This document shows, in pieces, positions 44,539-53,911 of a stretch of 64,000 nucleotides of DNA. The stretch covers positions 1 to 64,000 of the forward strand of contig QFPW01000003.1 in the NCBI GenBank assembly GCA_003241785.1. The letters run 5' to 3'. The position numbers and the translations under genes were made by a program. Source of the DNA: Rhodovulum sulfidophilum (GTDB lineage Bacteria; Pseudomonadota; Alphaproteobacteria; Rhodobacterales; Rhodobacteraceae). Every line of letters begins with the position of its first letter. Within the stretch, counting starts at the first letter, position 1. Under the pieces are notes generated by a model, which was not told where the DNA came from, did no database searches, and saw only the letters and a list, made by a program, of their open reading frames with translations.

Positions 44539-45483
44539 TCACGCGGCCACCATCGCCTCGGCCAGTCGAACGTCGACGACGATGTGGTCGACATAGCCGC
44601 CGCGCAGCGCGGCCAGCGTGGGCTCGAGCTTGTCGAGGCCGCTCACGACGAGAAGTCCGGTCATCCGCCGCAGCGTTTCGTGGTCGGCTCCGATCAGCCG
44701 GTCGTCGAGCGGTCCGAGGACGGGCGCCCCCTTCCGGTCGATGAAGCGGCCGGCGATGATCCCGACCGCGCCCCGCTCGACGTAATCGGCGATATCGGCC
44801 TCGGCCGCGATCTTGAACTGCACGACATGCGTGTCCGGCGTGCAGGGGCTGAGCGAATAGAGCGCCTTGGTGCAGCGCCGCAGGTTCGCGAGCTGCTCGG
44901 CGATGATCGGCTCCGCGCGCAGCATCCGGGCGAGCTCCGCCGTCGAGCAGACGGCCGGCGCGTTGAGGTTCACGCAGGCGCCGGAGAGACGACGGGCGAT
45001 CTCGGTGGAGCAGCTCTCCGAGGTCGGCAGCAGCGGGTTCGCCATCGACCCGATGAGCTGACGCACGGTCAGCTGCTCGACGGGCCACCAGGGCACGTTC
45101 TCGGAGACGAACCAGACGGTCTGGCCCCAGCTCACCCCGAGCTCGTCCCCGGGCGAGACGAAATCCGGCAGGGCCTGCGCCGCCGCCTCGCAGACCAGCC
45201 GCGTCAGCGCCTCCCCGTCCTGGCCCTCGTCCGGGACGACCTGGGCCTCGACGAGGCCGAACCGGGAGCGCAGCGCGTCCGAGAGCGCGTTCAGCCGGAA
45301 ATGCTCGCCGGTGATCTTCACGCAGACGATCTGCCGCTCCTTGGCGAGCTTGAGATAGCTGATGACGGTCGGCCGCGAGACGCCGAGCTCCTTCGCGATT
45401 TCGCTCTGGGTGAGGTTCTTGACGTAGTAGAGCCAGGCGGCCTCGGCGACGGTGCTGTTCGAGGGCTGGTTGGCGCGGGACAT
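44539..45483 (-). CDS. SorC/DeoR-type sugar-binding transcriptional regulator
   Basis: A 314-residue regulator of the SorC family. The N-terminal HTH has AAWLYYVKNLTQSEIAKELG and SRPTVISYLKLAKER. The C-terminal sugar-phosphate-binding domain contains LGVSWGQTVWFVSE (the GxxWGxT phosphate loop), GRFIDRKGAPV and VVSGLDKLEPTLAALRGGYV. It senses a phosphorylated sugar or polyol made by the operon and is its last gene. It resembles EryD-like regulators of polyol catabolism in general plan. Autoregulation through the operator candidate at 53912 is inferred. Confidence 0.9.
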   Translation of the reverse strand: MSRANQPSNSTVAEAAWLYYVKNLTQSEIAKELGVSRPTVISYLKLAKERQIVCVKITGEHFRLNALSDALRSRFGLVEAQVVPDEGQDGEALTRLVCEAAAQALPDFVSPGDELGVSWGQTVWFVSENVPWWPVEQLTVRQLIGSMANPLLPTSESCSTEIARRLSGACVNLNAPAVCSTAELARMLRAEPIIAEQLANLRRCTKALYSLSPCTPDTHVVQFKIAAEADIADYVERGAVGIIAGRFIDRKGAPVLGPLDDRLIGADHETLRRMTGLLVVSGLDKLEPTLAALRGGYVDHIVVDVRLAEAMVAA

Positions 45484-45501
45484 GCTTTCTCCTGGGCCGG
45501 C

Positions 45502-46536
45502 TCAGGACGCCGTCGCCGCGGGCCGGAGGACATCCTCGGAAATGGCGAGATCGGTGTCCAGATCGCGATCCGGGGCGAGGCCCAGGCGCGCGAGGTCGGC
45601 GTGATAGCCGCGCACGGCCGCCGCGGGCGCCACCTCGGCGTCGGCGACGCGGCGCATCCAGCGGATCAGGCTCGGCTGGTGCTCGGCCATGTTGATCTTG
45701 CGCCCGAAGAGTGCCAGCCGTCCGCCGAAGCGCTCCGCCTGGGCCACGAGCTCGAACGTGTCGCGATGGGTGCCGCCGCCGCCGCCGAGCACGCCGACGA
45801 CCATCGCGGGATCGTGCGCCACCAGCTCCTCGAGCGCGTCCGGGCCGTTGTAGGCGACCTTCAGGAACTCGGGCCGCTCGGCGCGGGTCAGGCTCGCCAG
45901 TCCGCGGACGACGCAGTCGTTGACGAAGGCGCCCATCTCGTCCGGGGCGACGCCGATGTCGATGTTCGGGTTGAAGACCTCGAGGAAATGCGCGATTCCC
46001 CGCGCCCGGGCCTCGGCGCGAAAGGCGGCATAGGCCTCGAGCGCGGCGGCGTCGCGCTCGGCGTCGTTGAGAAAGGTGATGGAATAGAGGCAGAGCGACG
46101 CGCGGGCGAGGGAAAGATCGGCGACGCGGTGCGGCCGGGACGGGGATGCACGATAGCGGCCGCCGCGCATCGTACCCCAGACGCAGGTCGTCTCGTTGGC
46201 CCGGAAGGCGGGCATCACCGCGCTCCCCGCGAAGGCGCCGGACTCGGCCAGCGCCTCGATGTTGCCGCTGGAGGCGAGCAGGATGTCGATCACGTCCTGC
46301 TCGATCAGCCCGCGCATCTCGGCGAGGAACTCCACGCGGGTCCGGTTGCCGGTCACGCGCCCGTCGGCGCCGCGGCGCCGGCCGGTGGTGAGCACGCCGC
46401 CCGAGAGATCCGCGTCCTTCGCGTCGGCGATCATGAAGTCGCCGCGCCGGTAGGCGCCGGCGCGAACGCGGGCGATCTTCGCCGCGTAGCGCGTCTCGGC
46501 GGCGGGGGGGAGGTCCGGTTCAGTGTGATCGAGCAT
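45502..46536 (-). CDS. Class I aldolase-like protein (DeoC/LacD superfamily)
   Basis: A 344-residue cytoplasmic protein. The pattern of a TIM barrel is visible: GDFMIADAKDADLSGGV, VIDILLASSGNIEALAE, ARGIAHFLEVFNPNI, PEFLKVAYNGPDALEEL and ALFGRKINMAEHQ. The Lys in FLKVAYNG is a good Schiff-base candidate. It shares general features with DeoC/LacD/FbaB-type aldolases. In the operon, a kinase and a GlpD-like dehydrogenase would make a ketose phosphate that this enzyme could cleave. One base separates it from the ATPase stop. Family assignment is moderate. Confidence 0.6.
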   Translation of the reverse strand: MLDHTEPDLPPAAETRYAAKIARVRAGAYRRGDFMIADAKDADLSGGVLTTGRRRGADGRVTGNRTRVEFLAEMRGLIEQDVIDILLASSGNIEALAESGAFAGSAVMPAFRANETTCVWGTMRGGRYRASPSRPHRVADLSLARASLCLYSITFLNDAERDAAALEAYAAFRAEARARGIAHFLEVFNPNIDIGVAPDEMGAFVNDCVVRGLASLTRAERPEFLKVAYNGPDALEELVAHDPAMVVGVLGGGGGTHRDTFELVAQAERFGGRLALFGRKINMAEHQPSLIRWMRRVADAEVAPAAAVRGYHADLARLGLAPDRDLDTDLAISEDVLRPAATAS

Positions 46537-46537
46537 G

Positions 46538-47614
46538 TCAGAGGTCCCGCAGCAGGGAACGGCCGGTTTCGCGGTCGAAGACGTGAAGATGATCGGGCGC
46601 GAGCCCGAAGGTGACGGTGTCGCCCGGGGAAAGCGCGCGGAAGTCGCGCGTGACGAAGGACATCTCGCCCCCGTCCACCTCGGCGATCACCTGGCCCTCG
46701 CTTCCCATGTTCTCGACCAGCGCGACGCGGCCGGTGATCGCCCCGGGCTGGTCCGGGCGCATGAGCTCCATCCGGGACGGGCGCAGGCCGAGCTCGACCT
46801 CCTGCCCCTCGCGGACCGCGAACCGCCCCGGCGCGAGCGGCAGGCGCAGCCCGCCGGCGACGGCCTCGCCCCCCCGGACGACGGCGGGGCGGAAGTTCAT
46901 CGCCGGCGAGCCGATGAAATCGGCGACGAACCGCGTCGCCGGGCGGTCGAAGATCTCGTCCGGCGTCCCCTGCTGCTCGATCCGGCCCGCGCGCATGAGC
47001 ACGATCCGGTCCGCGATGGTCATCGCCTCGAGCTGGTCGTGGGTGACGAAGATCGTGGTCGTCCTGAGCGTGTTGTGCATCCTGCGGATCTCGGTGCGCA
47101 GCTTCTCGCGGAGCTTCGCGTCGAGGTTCGAGAGCGGCTCGTCGAAGAGGAAGACCTTGGGCGTCTTGATCATCGCCCGCGCCATCGCGACGCGCTGCTG
47201 CTGTCCGCCCGACATGTTCTTCGGCTTGCGCTCGAGCAGCGCCTCGAGGCCGAGCATGGTCGTCACCTCGCGCAGCCGCCGGTCGATCTCCCCGGCCGCC
47301 ACGCCCTGCCGGCGCAGGCCGAAGGTGATGTTGTCCGCGACCGACATGTGCGGATAGAGCGCGTAGCTCTGGAACACCATCGCGACGCCGCGATGGCCGG
47401 GATGCAGCCCCGTGACGTCGGTGCCCCCGATGCGGATCGTGCCCGCCGTGACTTCCTCGAGCCCCGCGATCATCCGCAGCATCGTCGACTTGCCGCAGCC
47501 GGAGGGCCCGAGGAAGACCACGAACTCGTGGTCGGGGATGTCGAGCTCGAGCCCCTCGATGACGGGATGGGCCCCGTAGCTCTTGGTGATGCCGGAACAA
47601 GTGATCTGGGCCAT
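46538..47614 (-). CDS. ABC transporter ATP-binding protein, UgpC/MalK type
   Basis: A 358-residue sugar-importer ATPase. It has Walker A GPSGCGKST, Q-loop VFQSYALYPHM, signature MSGGQQQR, Walker B FLFDEPLSNLD and switch FVTHDQLEA. A C-terminal TOBE/OB domain follows from about 235 (VELGLRPSRMEL). It can pair with the permeases at 47618 and 48427. It starts three bases after the permease stop. Confidence 0.93.
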   Translation of the reverse strand: MAQITCSGITKSYGAHPVIEGLELDIPDHEFVVFLGPSGCGKSTMLRMIAGLEEVTAGTIRIGGTDVTGLHPGHRGVAMVFQSYALYPHMSVADNITFGLRRQGVAAGEIDRRLREVTTMLGLEALLERKPKNMSGGQQQRVAMARAMIKTPKVFLFDEPLSNLDAKLREKLRTEIRRMHNTLRTTTIFVTHDQLEAMTIADRIVLMRAGRIEQQGTPDEIFDRPATRFVADFIGSPAMNFRPAVVRGGEAVAGGLRLPLAPGRFAVREGQEVELGLRPSRMELMRPDQPGAITGRVALVENMGSEGQVIAEVDGGEMSFVTRDFRALSPGDTVTFGLAPDHLHVFDRETGRSLLRDL

Positions 47615-47617
47615 GCG

Positions 47618-48439
47618 TCAGCCTTTCGCGCCGCCGGAGCGGACCATGGTGTTGATGAGGCCCATGAGCAGGCCGATGAGCACGAGCGGCGGCAGCACCA
47701 GGACGACGGTCGCCGCGTTGATCACGCCCCAGGGCACTTCCTTGCCGAGAGAGGTGATCGAGGCCGCGACCACGGGCAGCGTGGCGTTCTTCGCGGCGAG
47801 CGTGAGCGCGAGCAGGAGCTCGTTCCAGACCAGGACGAAGGTGAAGACGAGCGCGCCGAACAGCGAGGGCGCGGCGATCGGGAGCGAGAAGCGCCAGAAC
47901 ACCTCGGCCTCGGAGCAGCCCTCCATCGCCGCCGCCTCCTCGATCTCGCGGGGCACGCGCTCGAAAGCGGGAACCGAGAGCCAGATCATGGTCGAGATCG
48001 TCGTGACGAGATAGACGAGGCAGAGCCCCCCGAGGCTGTCGTAGATGCCGAGGTCGAGATAGATGACGATGAACGGGATCGCGATCGCGACCGGCGGCAT
48101 GAAGCGCAGCGACAGCACGAAGAACTGCACGTCGTCGCCCCGGCTCCTGACGTAGCGGGCGACCGAATGCGCCGCCGGAATGCCGAGGACGGCGCCGATC
48201 GTGACCGAGGCGCCCACGACGATCAGCGAGTTCAGCAGCCCGTCCCGGATCAGCGGGCTGGCGAGGATCGTGCGGAAGTTCTCGAGCGTCGGCGTGAAGA
48301 ACAGCCTGGGCACCGGGGTGACGATGTCGTTCAGCTGCTTGAACGCCCCGAGCGCGGTCCAGAGGATCGGCGTCAGCGCCACGAGGACCAGGAGCGCGAC
48401 CAGGGCGCGGGCGAGTATTCGAAGGATCAGCGAGCCCAT
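47618..48439 (-). CDS. Carbohydrate ABC transporter permease, MalG/UgpE type
   Basis: A 273-residue inner-membrane permease. Membrane segments begin ALVALLVLVALTPILWTAL. The coupling loop is EEAAAMEGCSEAEVFWRFSLP, an EAA motif typical of MalG-like partners. ATG at 48439 overlaps the previous permease by 13 bp. It works with the gene at 48427. Confidence 0.92.
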   Translation of the reverse strand: MGSLILRILARALVALLVLVALTPILWTALGAFKQLNDIVTPVPRLFFTPTLENFRTILASPLIRDGLLNSLIVVGASVTIGAVLGIPAAHSVARYVRSRGDDVQFFVLSLRFMPPVAIAIPFIVIYLDLGIYDSLGGLCLVYLVTTISTMIWLSVPAFERVPREIEEAAAMEGCSEAEVFWRFSLPIAAPSLFGALVFTFVLVWNELLLALTLAAKNATLPVVAASITSLGKEVPWGVINAATVVLVLPPLVLIGLLMGLINTMVRSGGAKG

Positions 48440-49299
48440 TTTCTCCCCGCGCGCCAGATGAGGGTGAAGGCGACTGTGGTGACGATCAGCAGGAGGATCG
48501 ACATGGCCGAGGCATAGGAGACGCGGCCGCCGAGATTGATCCCCGTCTGGTACGCGTAGAGATCGAGCGTCTCGGTCGAGGTGCCCGGGCCGCCGCCGGT
48601 CATGACGAAGATGAGGTCGAAGGACCGTAGCGACTCGACCGCCTTGACGAGCGCGAGGCTGATGAGCGGCCCCTTGAGCATCGGCAGCGTCACATAGGCG
48701 TGGATCTGCCAGGTCCGGGCGTTGTCGAGCATCGCCGCCTCGATCGGATCGCGCGGCAAGGTCTCGAGCAGCTTCAGCAGGATGACCGCGAAGAACAGCC
48801 CCCACTGCCAGATGTCGACCGCCGCCACCGCGAAGAGCGCGATCGAGGGATCCGCGAGGAATTCGATCGGGCCGAAGCCGAACAGCCCCGCGATCCAGTT
48901 CAGCAGGCCGAGCGAGGGCGAATACAGGAAGCGCCAGATGAAGGCCGCGGCCACCCGGGGCAGCAGCACCGGCGCGAGGAAGGCGAAGCAGATCAGGGTG
49001 CGCCAGACCGGCTTCTTCACCGTCTCGTGGACGAGGATGGCGAGCAGGATCGCCACCACGAGCGTGCCGACGACGGTGACTAGCTCCCAGAGCCCGGAGA
49101 CCTGGAGCGCGTTGAAGAAGCGCTTGTCGCGCAGCAGGCGGGCATAGTTGTAGAGGCCGACGAAATCGGCGTCTGGCGTGCTCAGCCGGCGGTTCTGGAG
49201 CGAGAACCAGATCGCTCCCGCCGTCGAGACCAGGGCCAGGAGACCGAGGACGGCGAGCGCGGGCGCCAGCGTCGCGAGGACGAAGCGATTGCGGGTCAT
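48427..49299 (-). CDS. Carbohydrate ABC transporter permease, MalF/UgpA type
   Basis: A 290-residue inner-membrane permease. The first helix is LAPALAVLGLLALVSTAGAI, the coupling loop is EAAMLDNARTWQIHAYVTLPML. The start at 49299 has AGGA upstream. An alternative ATG at 49323 would add eight residues. Preceded by a hairpin at 49326-49355 that separates it from the binding-protein gene. Confidence 0.92.
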   Translation of the reverse strand: MTRNRFVLATLAPALAVLGLLALVSTAGAIWFSLQNRRLSTPDADFVGLYNYARLLRDKRFFNALQVSGLWELVTVVGTLVVAILLAILVHETVKKPVWRTLICFAFLAPVLLPRVAAAFIWRFLYSPSLGLLNWIAGLFGFGPIEFLADPSIALFAVAAVDIWQWGLFFAVILLKLLETLPRDPIEAAMLDNARTWQIHAYVTLPMLKGPLISLALVKAVESLRSFDLIFVMTGGGPGTSTETLDLYAYQTGINLGGRVSYASAMSILLLIVTTVAFTLIWRAGRKWAR

Positions 49300-49325
49300 G
49301 GAAGGTCCTGTCGGGAGGGTCATCT

Positions 49326-49355
49326 CCCATCCCGGCGCGGGCGCGCCGGGACGGG
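49326..49355 (-). terminator. Hairpin between binding-protein and permease genes
   Basis: Arms CCCATCCCGGCGC and GCGCCGGGACGGG pair over 13 bp with one mismatch around a 4-base loop. Position right after the binding-protein stop is typical of a stem-loop that stabilises that message and lowers expression of the permeases. Confidence 0.55.
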
Positions 49356-49363
49356 TCGCGCCG

Positions 49364-50644
49364 TCAGTTCAGGCTCTGGAGGCTGTCCTCGGCCGAGAAC
49401 GCCGCCTCGTCGAGCGCCCCCTGGACGTCGTCGCGGGAGCCGGTGAAGAGCTCCTCGAGCGCGAGGCCGAGGGTGTCGCCGATCTCGGGCCAGGCCGGGC
49501 TCGACATGATGAGAAGCCCGGTGCGCGGGCCGGTGGCGAGCAGCGCGTCGATATACTCCGCCGGCACCGCCGCCTTGAAGGCGTCGCTGCGCAGCGTCGA
49601 GGTCCGGCCGATGTCGGAGGCGATCCCGGCCGCGAGGCGGGCCTGCTCCATCTCCTTGGAGGTCGCCCAGCCGACGAAATCTCCGGCGATGGCCTTCGCG
49701 CAGTCGTCTTTGGCGCCGACCGCCGAGACCGCCCATCCATGCGCCCAGCCCGCCGAGGGCAGCGGCTCCGGCGGCGGCGCATAGCCGACCTTGCCCGCCA
49801 CCTGCGACTTCTCCGGATCCTCCATCCACGGCCCGAACACGTCGCTCTCGATCAGGAACGCCACCTGGCCGCCGCGGAACGCCTCGACCGAGTCGGACCA
49901 GTTGAACGTGCCGATGCCCGGAGGCGCCGACTTCATGAGGTCCATGTAGAGTTCCGTCGCCTTCACGCCCGGCTCCTTGTTGAAGGCGGGCATGTCATCC
50001 TCGAGCCATTCGCCGCCCATGGCGCGGAAGAACGGCGTCCAGCGCCAGACGTTCATGCCCGATCCGCGCTGGCCGCGCGCCGCCCAGCCGTAGACCCCGT
50101 TCGCCGGATCGTTGGTCGCCTTGATGTCGGCGACGAGTTCGTCGAGCGTCTTCGGAACGTCGAGGCCCTTCTCGGCCAGGATATCCTTGCGGTACATCAG
50201 CACGTCGCCCCCGCCCACGAAGGGCGCGAAATACTGGACGCCGTCGATCGTGGCCACGTTGGAGAGATCGACGCGGAAGTCGGCTAGGTCGTATTCGGCC
50301 GGCACCACGTCGGCGAGCGGATAGATCCAGCCGGAGCTCACATATTCCGCGAGATTGGCCTCGTCGATGTAGAGCACCTGATAGGCGCCCGCCCCGGTCG
50401 AGGCGTCCAGCCGCGCCTTCGCCCGCCGCTCGTTCTCGCCGAGCAGCGTGATCTTCACCTCGGTGCCCCATTTCTCGTTGAACTCGCCGAGATGGGAATC
50501 GAGCGCCGTGACGGCCGGCATGCCCTGGCCGATCACGTTCAGGCTGGGGACCGCGCCCTTGCACGCGGCCGGATCCGCGGCCTGGGCGGCGAGCGGCGCG
50601 AGCGCGGACAGCGCGGCGCCGGCGAGAAGGCGTTTCATCGTCAT
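49364..50644 (-). CDS. Extracellular sugar-binding protein of ABC importer (MalE/UgpB-like)
   Basis: A 426-residue periplasmic binding protein. Signal peptide MTMKRLLAGAALSALAPLAA with cleavage after AQA. The mature part has the type II sugar-binding features VLYIDEANLAEYVSSGWIYP, LMYRKDILAEKGLDVPKTLD and AFNKEPGVKATELYMDLM. Cys28 and Cys near position 350 may pair. GGAGGAAAA precedes ATG 50644. The ligand is probably a polyol or pentitol in view of the kinase and dehydrogenase. Confidence 0.92.
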   Translation of the reverse strand: MTMKRLLAGAALSALAPLAAQAADPAACKGAVPSLNVIGQGMPAVTALDSHLGEFNEKWGTEVKITLLGENERRAKARLDASTGAGAYQVLYIDEANLAEYVSSGWIYPLADVVPAEYDLADFRVDLSNVATIDGVQYFAPFVGGGDVLMYRKDILAEKGLDVPKTLDELVADIKATNDPANGVYGWAARGQRGSGMNVWRWTPFFRAMGGEWLEDDMPAFNKEPGVKATELYMDLMKSAPPGIGTFNWSDSVEAFRGGQVAFLIESDVFGPWMEDPEKSQVAGKVGYAPPPEPLPSAGWAHGWAVSAVGAKDDCAKAIAGDFVGWATSKEMEQARLAAGIASDIGRTSTLRSDAFKAAVPAEYIDALLATGPRTGLLIMSSPAWPEIGDTLGLALEELFTGSRDDVQGALDEAAFSAEDSLQSLN

Positions 50645-50694
50645 GTCGGTATTTTCCTCCTGTTCTCTTCGTTGTTCGTATAGGCCCGGCGCGG

Positions 50695-52176
50695 TCAGGC
50701 GAGCGCCGCGCCCAGCTCCAGCATCCCGCGGTCGAGCCGCAGAAACTCCGCGTAGCGCCCCGCGTAGAATTCGGCGTGTTCCGCGCGGGGCTCGTACCTC
50801 CCGCCCACCCGGGACATCGCCGCCTGGGCCGTCGTGAGATCCGGGTGGACGCCGCCCGCGACCGCCGCGCACATCGCCGCGCCGAGCGCGCCGACTTCGT
50901 CGGCCGCGACGACCTCGACGGGGCACTGGCAGATGTCCGCGAAGATCCGCGCCCAGACGGCGGATCGCGCGGCGCCGCCGGAGAGCCGGATGGCCTCCGG
51001 CCAGCGCCCGCCCCCGTGCGGCAGGATCTCCTCGGCGTGGCGGCGATGCTGGAACGCCACGCCTTCGCAGATCGCGCGCAGCATCGTCCCCTCGTCGTCC
51101 CCCGCCGTGAGCCCGATGAAGGCGCCGCGCCGGGGCGTCGGCCCATGCACGAAGGGCAGGAAATGACAGCGCCGGCCCTCGACCGCGGCTTCGTCGACGC
51201 GGGCGAGCGCCCCGGCCGCGTCCATCCGGCCGCCGATGCCTCGACCAAGATACCAGCCGAGATTCGCCGCCGAGGACGGACTTCCCTCCGCCACGAGTCG
51301 CGCCGCGCCATCGCGATGGACCATGTTGAGGATCGGCGGCTCGCGCGCGGGAGGGGTCGCCACCTCGAGCGCGTTGATCGCCCAGGTGCCCGCGATCATC
51401 GCGATCCGCTCGGGGCCGTTCACGCCCGAGCCGAGCGCGCAGGCCGCCACGTCCATCAGGCCCCCCGCGACGGGCAGACCCTCCGGCAGGCCGGTTTCCC
51501 GCGCGGCCAGCGCCGAGACCCGCCCGGACGTGGCCGAGCCCGTCCGGATCGGCGGCAAGCGCTCCGCCATGTCCGGGCGTCCCAGGGCCGCGAAAAGCCG
51601 GAGCGCGTAGCCCGCGCCGTCGGCCGCCATCAGGCCGCCCCCGCTCGCGTCCGTCTGGTCCGTCGCCGCGGCCCCGGTGAGGCGGAAGCGCAGGTAGTCC
51701 TTGCAGGACAGGAACCACCGGACGCGGGCGAAGGTCTCGGGCGCCGTTTCCGCCAGGAAGGCGATCTGCGCCGCCGTCTGCCCTCCCCAGAGGCGGCAGC
51801 CGTTCAGCTCAGCGAGCGCCGAGAGACAGCCCGCGCGGCCGAGCCGGTCGACCAGCGGCTGGGCGCGGTGGTCCACGGAGACGGTCCCCGGCGCGACCGG
51901 CGCGCCCTCGGCGTCGACCGTGAAGACACCGTTGCCGAAACCGGTGCACGCGACGGCGCGCAGCTGGCCGGCCGGCAGATCCGTGACGACGGAGCGGATC
52001 GCCCGGGCGGTCGCGCTCCAGAAAGCGTCCGGATCGCGCTCCACCCGTCCATCGGGCAGGTGCGACGTGCGCACGTCGGCTTGCGCCTGGCCGCGGGCCT
52101 CGCCCCGGCCATCGAACAGCGCCACCTTGACCGCCGTGCCGCCAGCGTCGATCGCCAGCACCAGATCCTCCCGCAT
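50695..52176 (-). CDS. FGGY-family carbohydrate kinase
   Basis: A 493-residue kinase of the FGGY family (glycerol, xylulose, erythritol, ribulose kinases). It has the N-terminal phosphate-1 loop LAIDAGGTAVKVALFD, adenosine-site IRLSGGAARSAVWARIFADI, and catalytic Asp in GGLMDVAACALGSG. It begins inside the stop of the GlpD-like gene (TGATG). The pair kinase plus FAD polyol-phosphate dehydrogenase matches EryA/EryB-type or GlpK/GlpD-type catabolism. Confidence 0.9.
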   Translation of the reverse strand: MREDLVLAIDAGGTAVKVALFDGRGEARGQAQADVRTSHLPDGRVERDPDAFWSATARAIRSVVTDLPAGQLRAVACTGFGNGVFTVDAEGAPVAPGTVSVDHRAQPLVDRLGRAGCLSALAELNGCRLWGGQTAAQIAFLAETAPETFARVRWFLSCKDYLRFRLTGAAATDQTDASGGGLMAADGAGYALRLFAALGRPDMAERLPPIRTGSATSGRVSALAARETGLPEGLPVAGGLMDVAACALGSGVNGPERIAMIAGTWAINALEVATPPAREPPILNMVHRDGAARLVAEGSPSSAANLGWYLGRGIGGRMDAAGALARVDEAAVEGRRCHFLPFVHGPTPRRGAFIGLTAGDDEGTMLRAICEGVAFQHRRHAEEILPHGGGRWPEAIRLSGGAARSAVWARIFADICQCPVEVVAADEVGALGAAMCAAVAGGVHPDLTTAQAAMSRVGGRYEPRAEHAEFYAGRYAEFLRLDRGMLELGAALA

Positions 52177-53861
52177 CAGGCGACCTCCGCGATCGGAGCA
52201 ACGAAAGCGATCCGGGGCTCGCCCAGGCAAGCCGCGACCTGTTCCTCCTGCCAGGCCGCGTCCCGGCCCAGCGTCTCGGCCATGATCGCGGCGAGCTCCG
52301 CGAGGAGCGCCCGGGTCATCGGCGCGTCGCCGAGAGCCAGCCCCGTTCGGCGCAGCACGAGATCTTCGAGGCTCAGCGTCATCCGCGTGTCGACCAGCCA
52401 GCCGATTTCCCGGCGCGAGAAGCCCGGCGCGCGGCGCAGCGCCTGATCCGGCCGCGCGGCGCAATGCGCCGCCACCTGCCTCGCGACCGCGCCGTAGCGC
52501 TGAACGAGCACGGCGATCCGGTCCTCGGAGAGCCCGGTCTCGGCGGCGAGAGCGGCGCGGTCGACATCCGCCGCGCCGGGATAGGCCCGGTCCGCGGTCG
52601 ACGTCGTGCGGGCCCGATCGAGGATCGCCAGCGCCCGATCCGTCGCCTGCTCCGAGAACGACCGGAAGGTGGTCCATTTCCCGCCGACCAGGGCGAGAAC
52701 CGGCAGCGACCCGGCCCGCAGCTCGACGAGCGCGTGATCGCGCGCCGCCTGGGTGGCGTTGCCGTCGCTCGCCTGGAGCGGGCGGATGCCGCTCGTCAAC
52801 GCCGCGATGTGCTCGCGGCCGACCCGCAGATCGGGGAAAAGCCGCCCGATCGCTCCGATCAGATACCCGACCTCGGCTTCGGCGACCGAGTGGTCGCCCG
52901 GATCGGTCACCTCGACTTCCGTGGTCCCCATCAGCACGCAGTCGCCCACCGGCAGACAGATCACCATCCGTCCCTGGCCGTCGCCGAAGTAGAAGGCGCG
53001 GCCATTCATCCGCGCGCGCAGTTCGGGATGGCGTAGCACGAGATGCGCGCCCTTCACGCCACGCACGAGCCTCGTCTCGAGGCCGAGAGCCGCGTTCGCC
53101 GCGTCTATCGCGGCGCCCGTCGCGTTCACGACCAGGCGGGGCCGGAGCGTCAGCGCCGCTCCCGAGAGGGGATCGGTGACGAGGAAGGCCCCGTCCTCGA
53201 GCTTCCGCCAGGCGACGTGATTGATCGCCGCGACGCCCGGATGCCCGGTCGCCTCCCCCAGCATCTCGAGGATCAGCCCCTCCGGCTGGGTGATCTGTCC
53301 GTCGTAATAGCTCGCGACGGCCCGCGCGCCGTCGTCGAGCCCGGCCGGAAAGCGACGGCGCGACAGCGTGATCCTGGGCCCCGGCAGCGCCCGGCGCACG
53401 CGACCGAGGAGCTCATAAAGGCCGAGCGCCCCGGCCAGGGCCGCGAGGCTGAGGGGCCCCGCCCGGTCGGAAAGGCCGAGGAAGCGCGCCACCGATCCGC
53501 CGAGGCCGCGCGTCAGATGCTCCAGCGGCACCACGATCTCGAGCGGTCGCACCAGATGCCCCGCGTCGCGCAGCAGAAGGTTGCGTTCGCGCGTCGCCTC
53601 GGCGACGAGCCGGAACTCCCGCCCCTCGAGATAGCGCAGCCCGCCATGCGCCATGCGCGAGGAGGCGCCGCTCGCGCCGCCCGCGAAATCGGCGACGTCG
53701 ATCAGGACGGCCGAAACGCCGTTAAGCGCGAGATCCCGCAGCGTCCCCACCCCGTTCACCCCGCCGCCGAGGATCAGCACATCGGGCGTGGACAGGCTCG
53801 CGAGCTTCGTGAGCGCGGCGTGTCGGGCACCTCCGAAGGCGGTGGAAGCTGGGGTCGGCAT
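52176..53861 (-). CDS. GlpD/EryB-like FAD-dependent polyol-phosphate dehydrogenase
   Basis: A 561-residue flavoprotein. The FAD motif LILGGGVNGVGTLRDLALNG is at about 29-48. GGASGASSRMAHGGLRYLEG carries the substrate-flavin contact seen in GlpD. A C-terminal GlpD helical domain follows from about residue 410 (AGAADVDRAALAAETGLSED). It oxidises a polyol phosphate and feeds electrons to ubiquinone at the inner membrane. As the first gene of the operon it has its own promoter region. GlpD (glycerol-3-P) or EryB (erythritol-P) specificity cannot be told apart by eye. Confidence 0.88.
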   Translation of the reverse strand: MPTPASTAFGGARHAALTKLASLSTPDVLILGGGVNGVGTLRDLALNGVSAVLIDVADFAGGASGASSRMAHGGLRYLEGREFRLVAEATRERNLLLRDAGHLVRPLEIVVPLEHLTRGLGGSVARFLGLSDRAGPLSLAALAGALGLYELLGRVRRALPGPRITLSRRRFPAGLDDGARAVASYYDGQITQPEGLILEMLGEATGHPGVAAINHVAWRKLEDGAFLVTDPLSGAALTLRPRLVVNATGAAIDAANAALGLETRLVRGVKGAHLVLRHPELRARMNGRAFYFGDGQGRMVICLPVGDCVLMGTTEVEVTDPGDHSVAEAEVGYLIGAIGRLFPDLRVGREHIAALTSGIRPLQASDGNATQAARDHALVELRAGSLPVLALVGGKWTTFRSFSEQATDRALAILDRARTTSTADRAYPGAADVDRAALAAETGLSEDRIAVLVQRYGAVARQVAAHCAARPDQALRRAPGFSRREIGWLVDTRMTLSLEDLVLRRTGLALGDAPMTRALLAELAAIMAETLGRDAAWQEEQVAACLGEPRIAFVAPIAEVA

Positions 53862-53911
53862 CGCGGGAGCCTATTCGCTGTGACGGAATCACTCCTGCCA
53901 GAACTCTTGAT

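Noticed and set aside
46535..48517. 660-codon plus-strand frame opposite the sugar ABC genes
   Set aside because: Pure antisense shadow of well-supported ATPase and permease genes.
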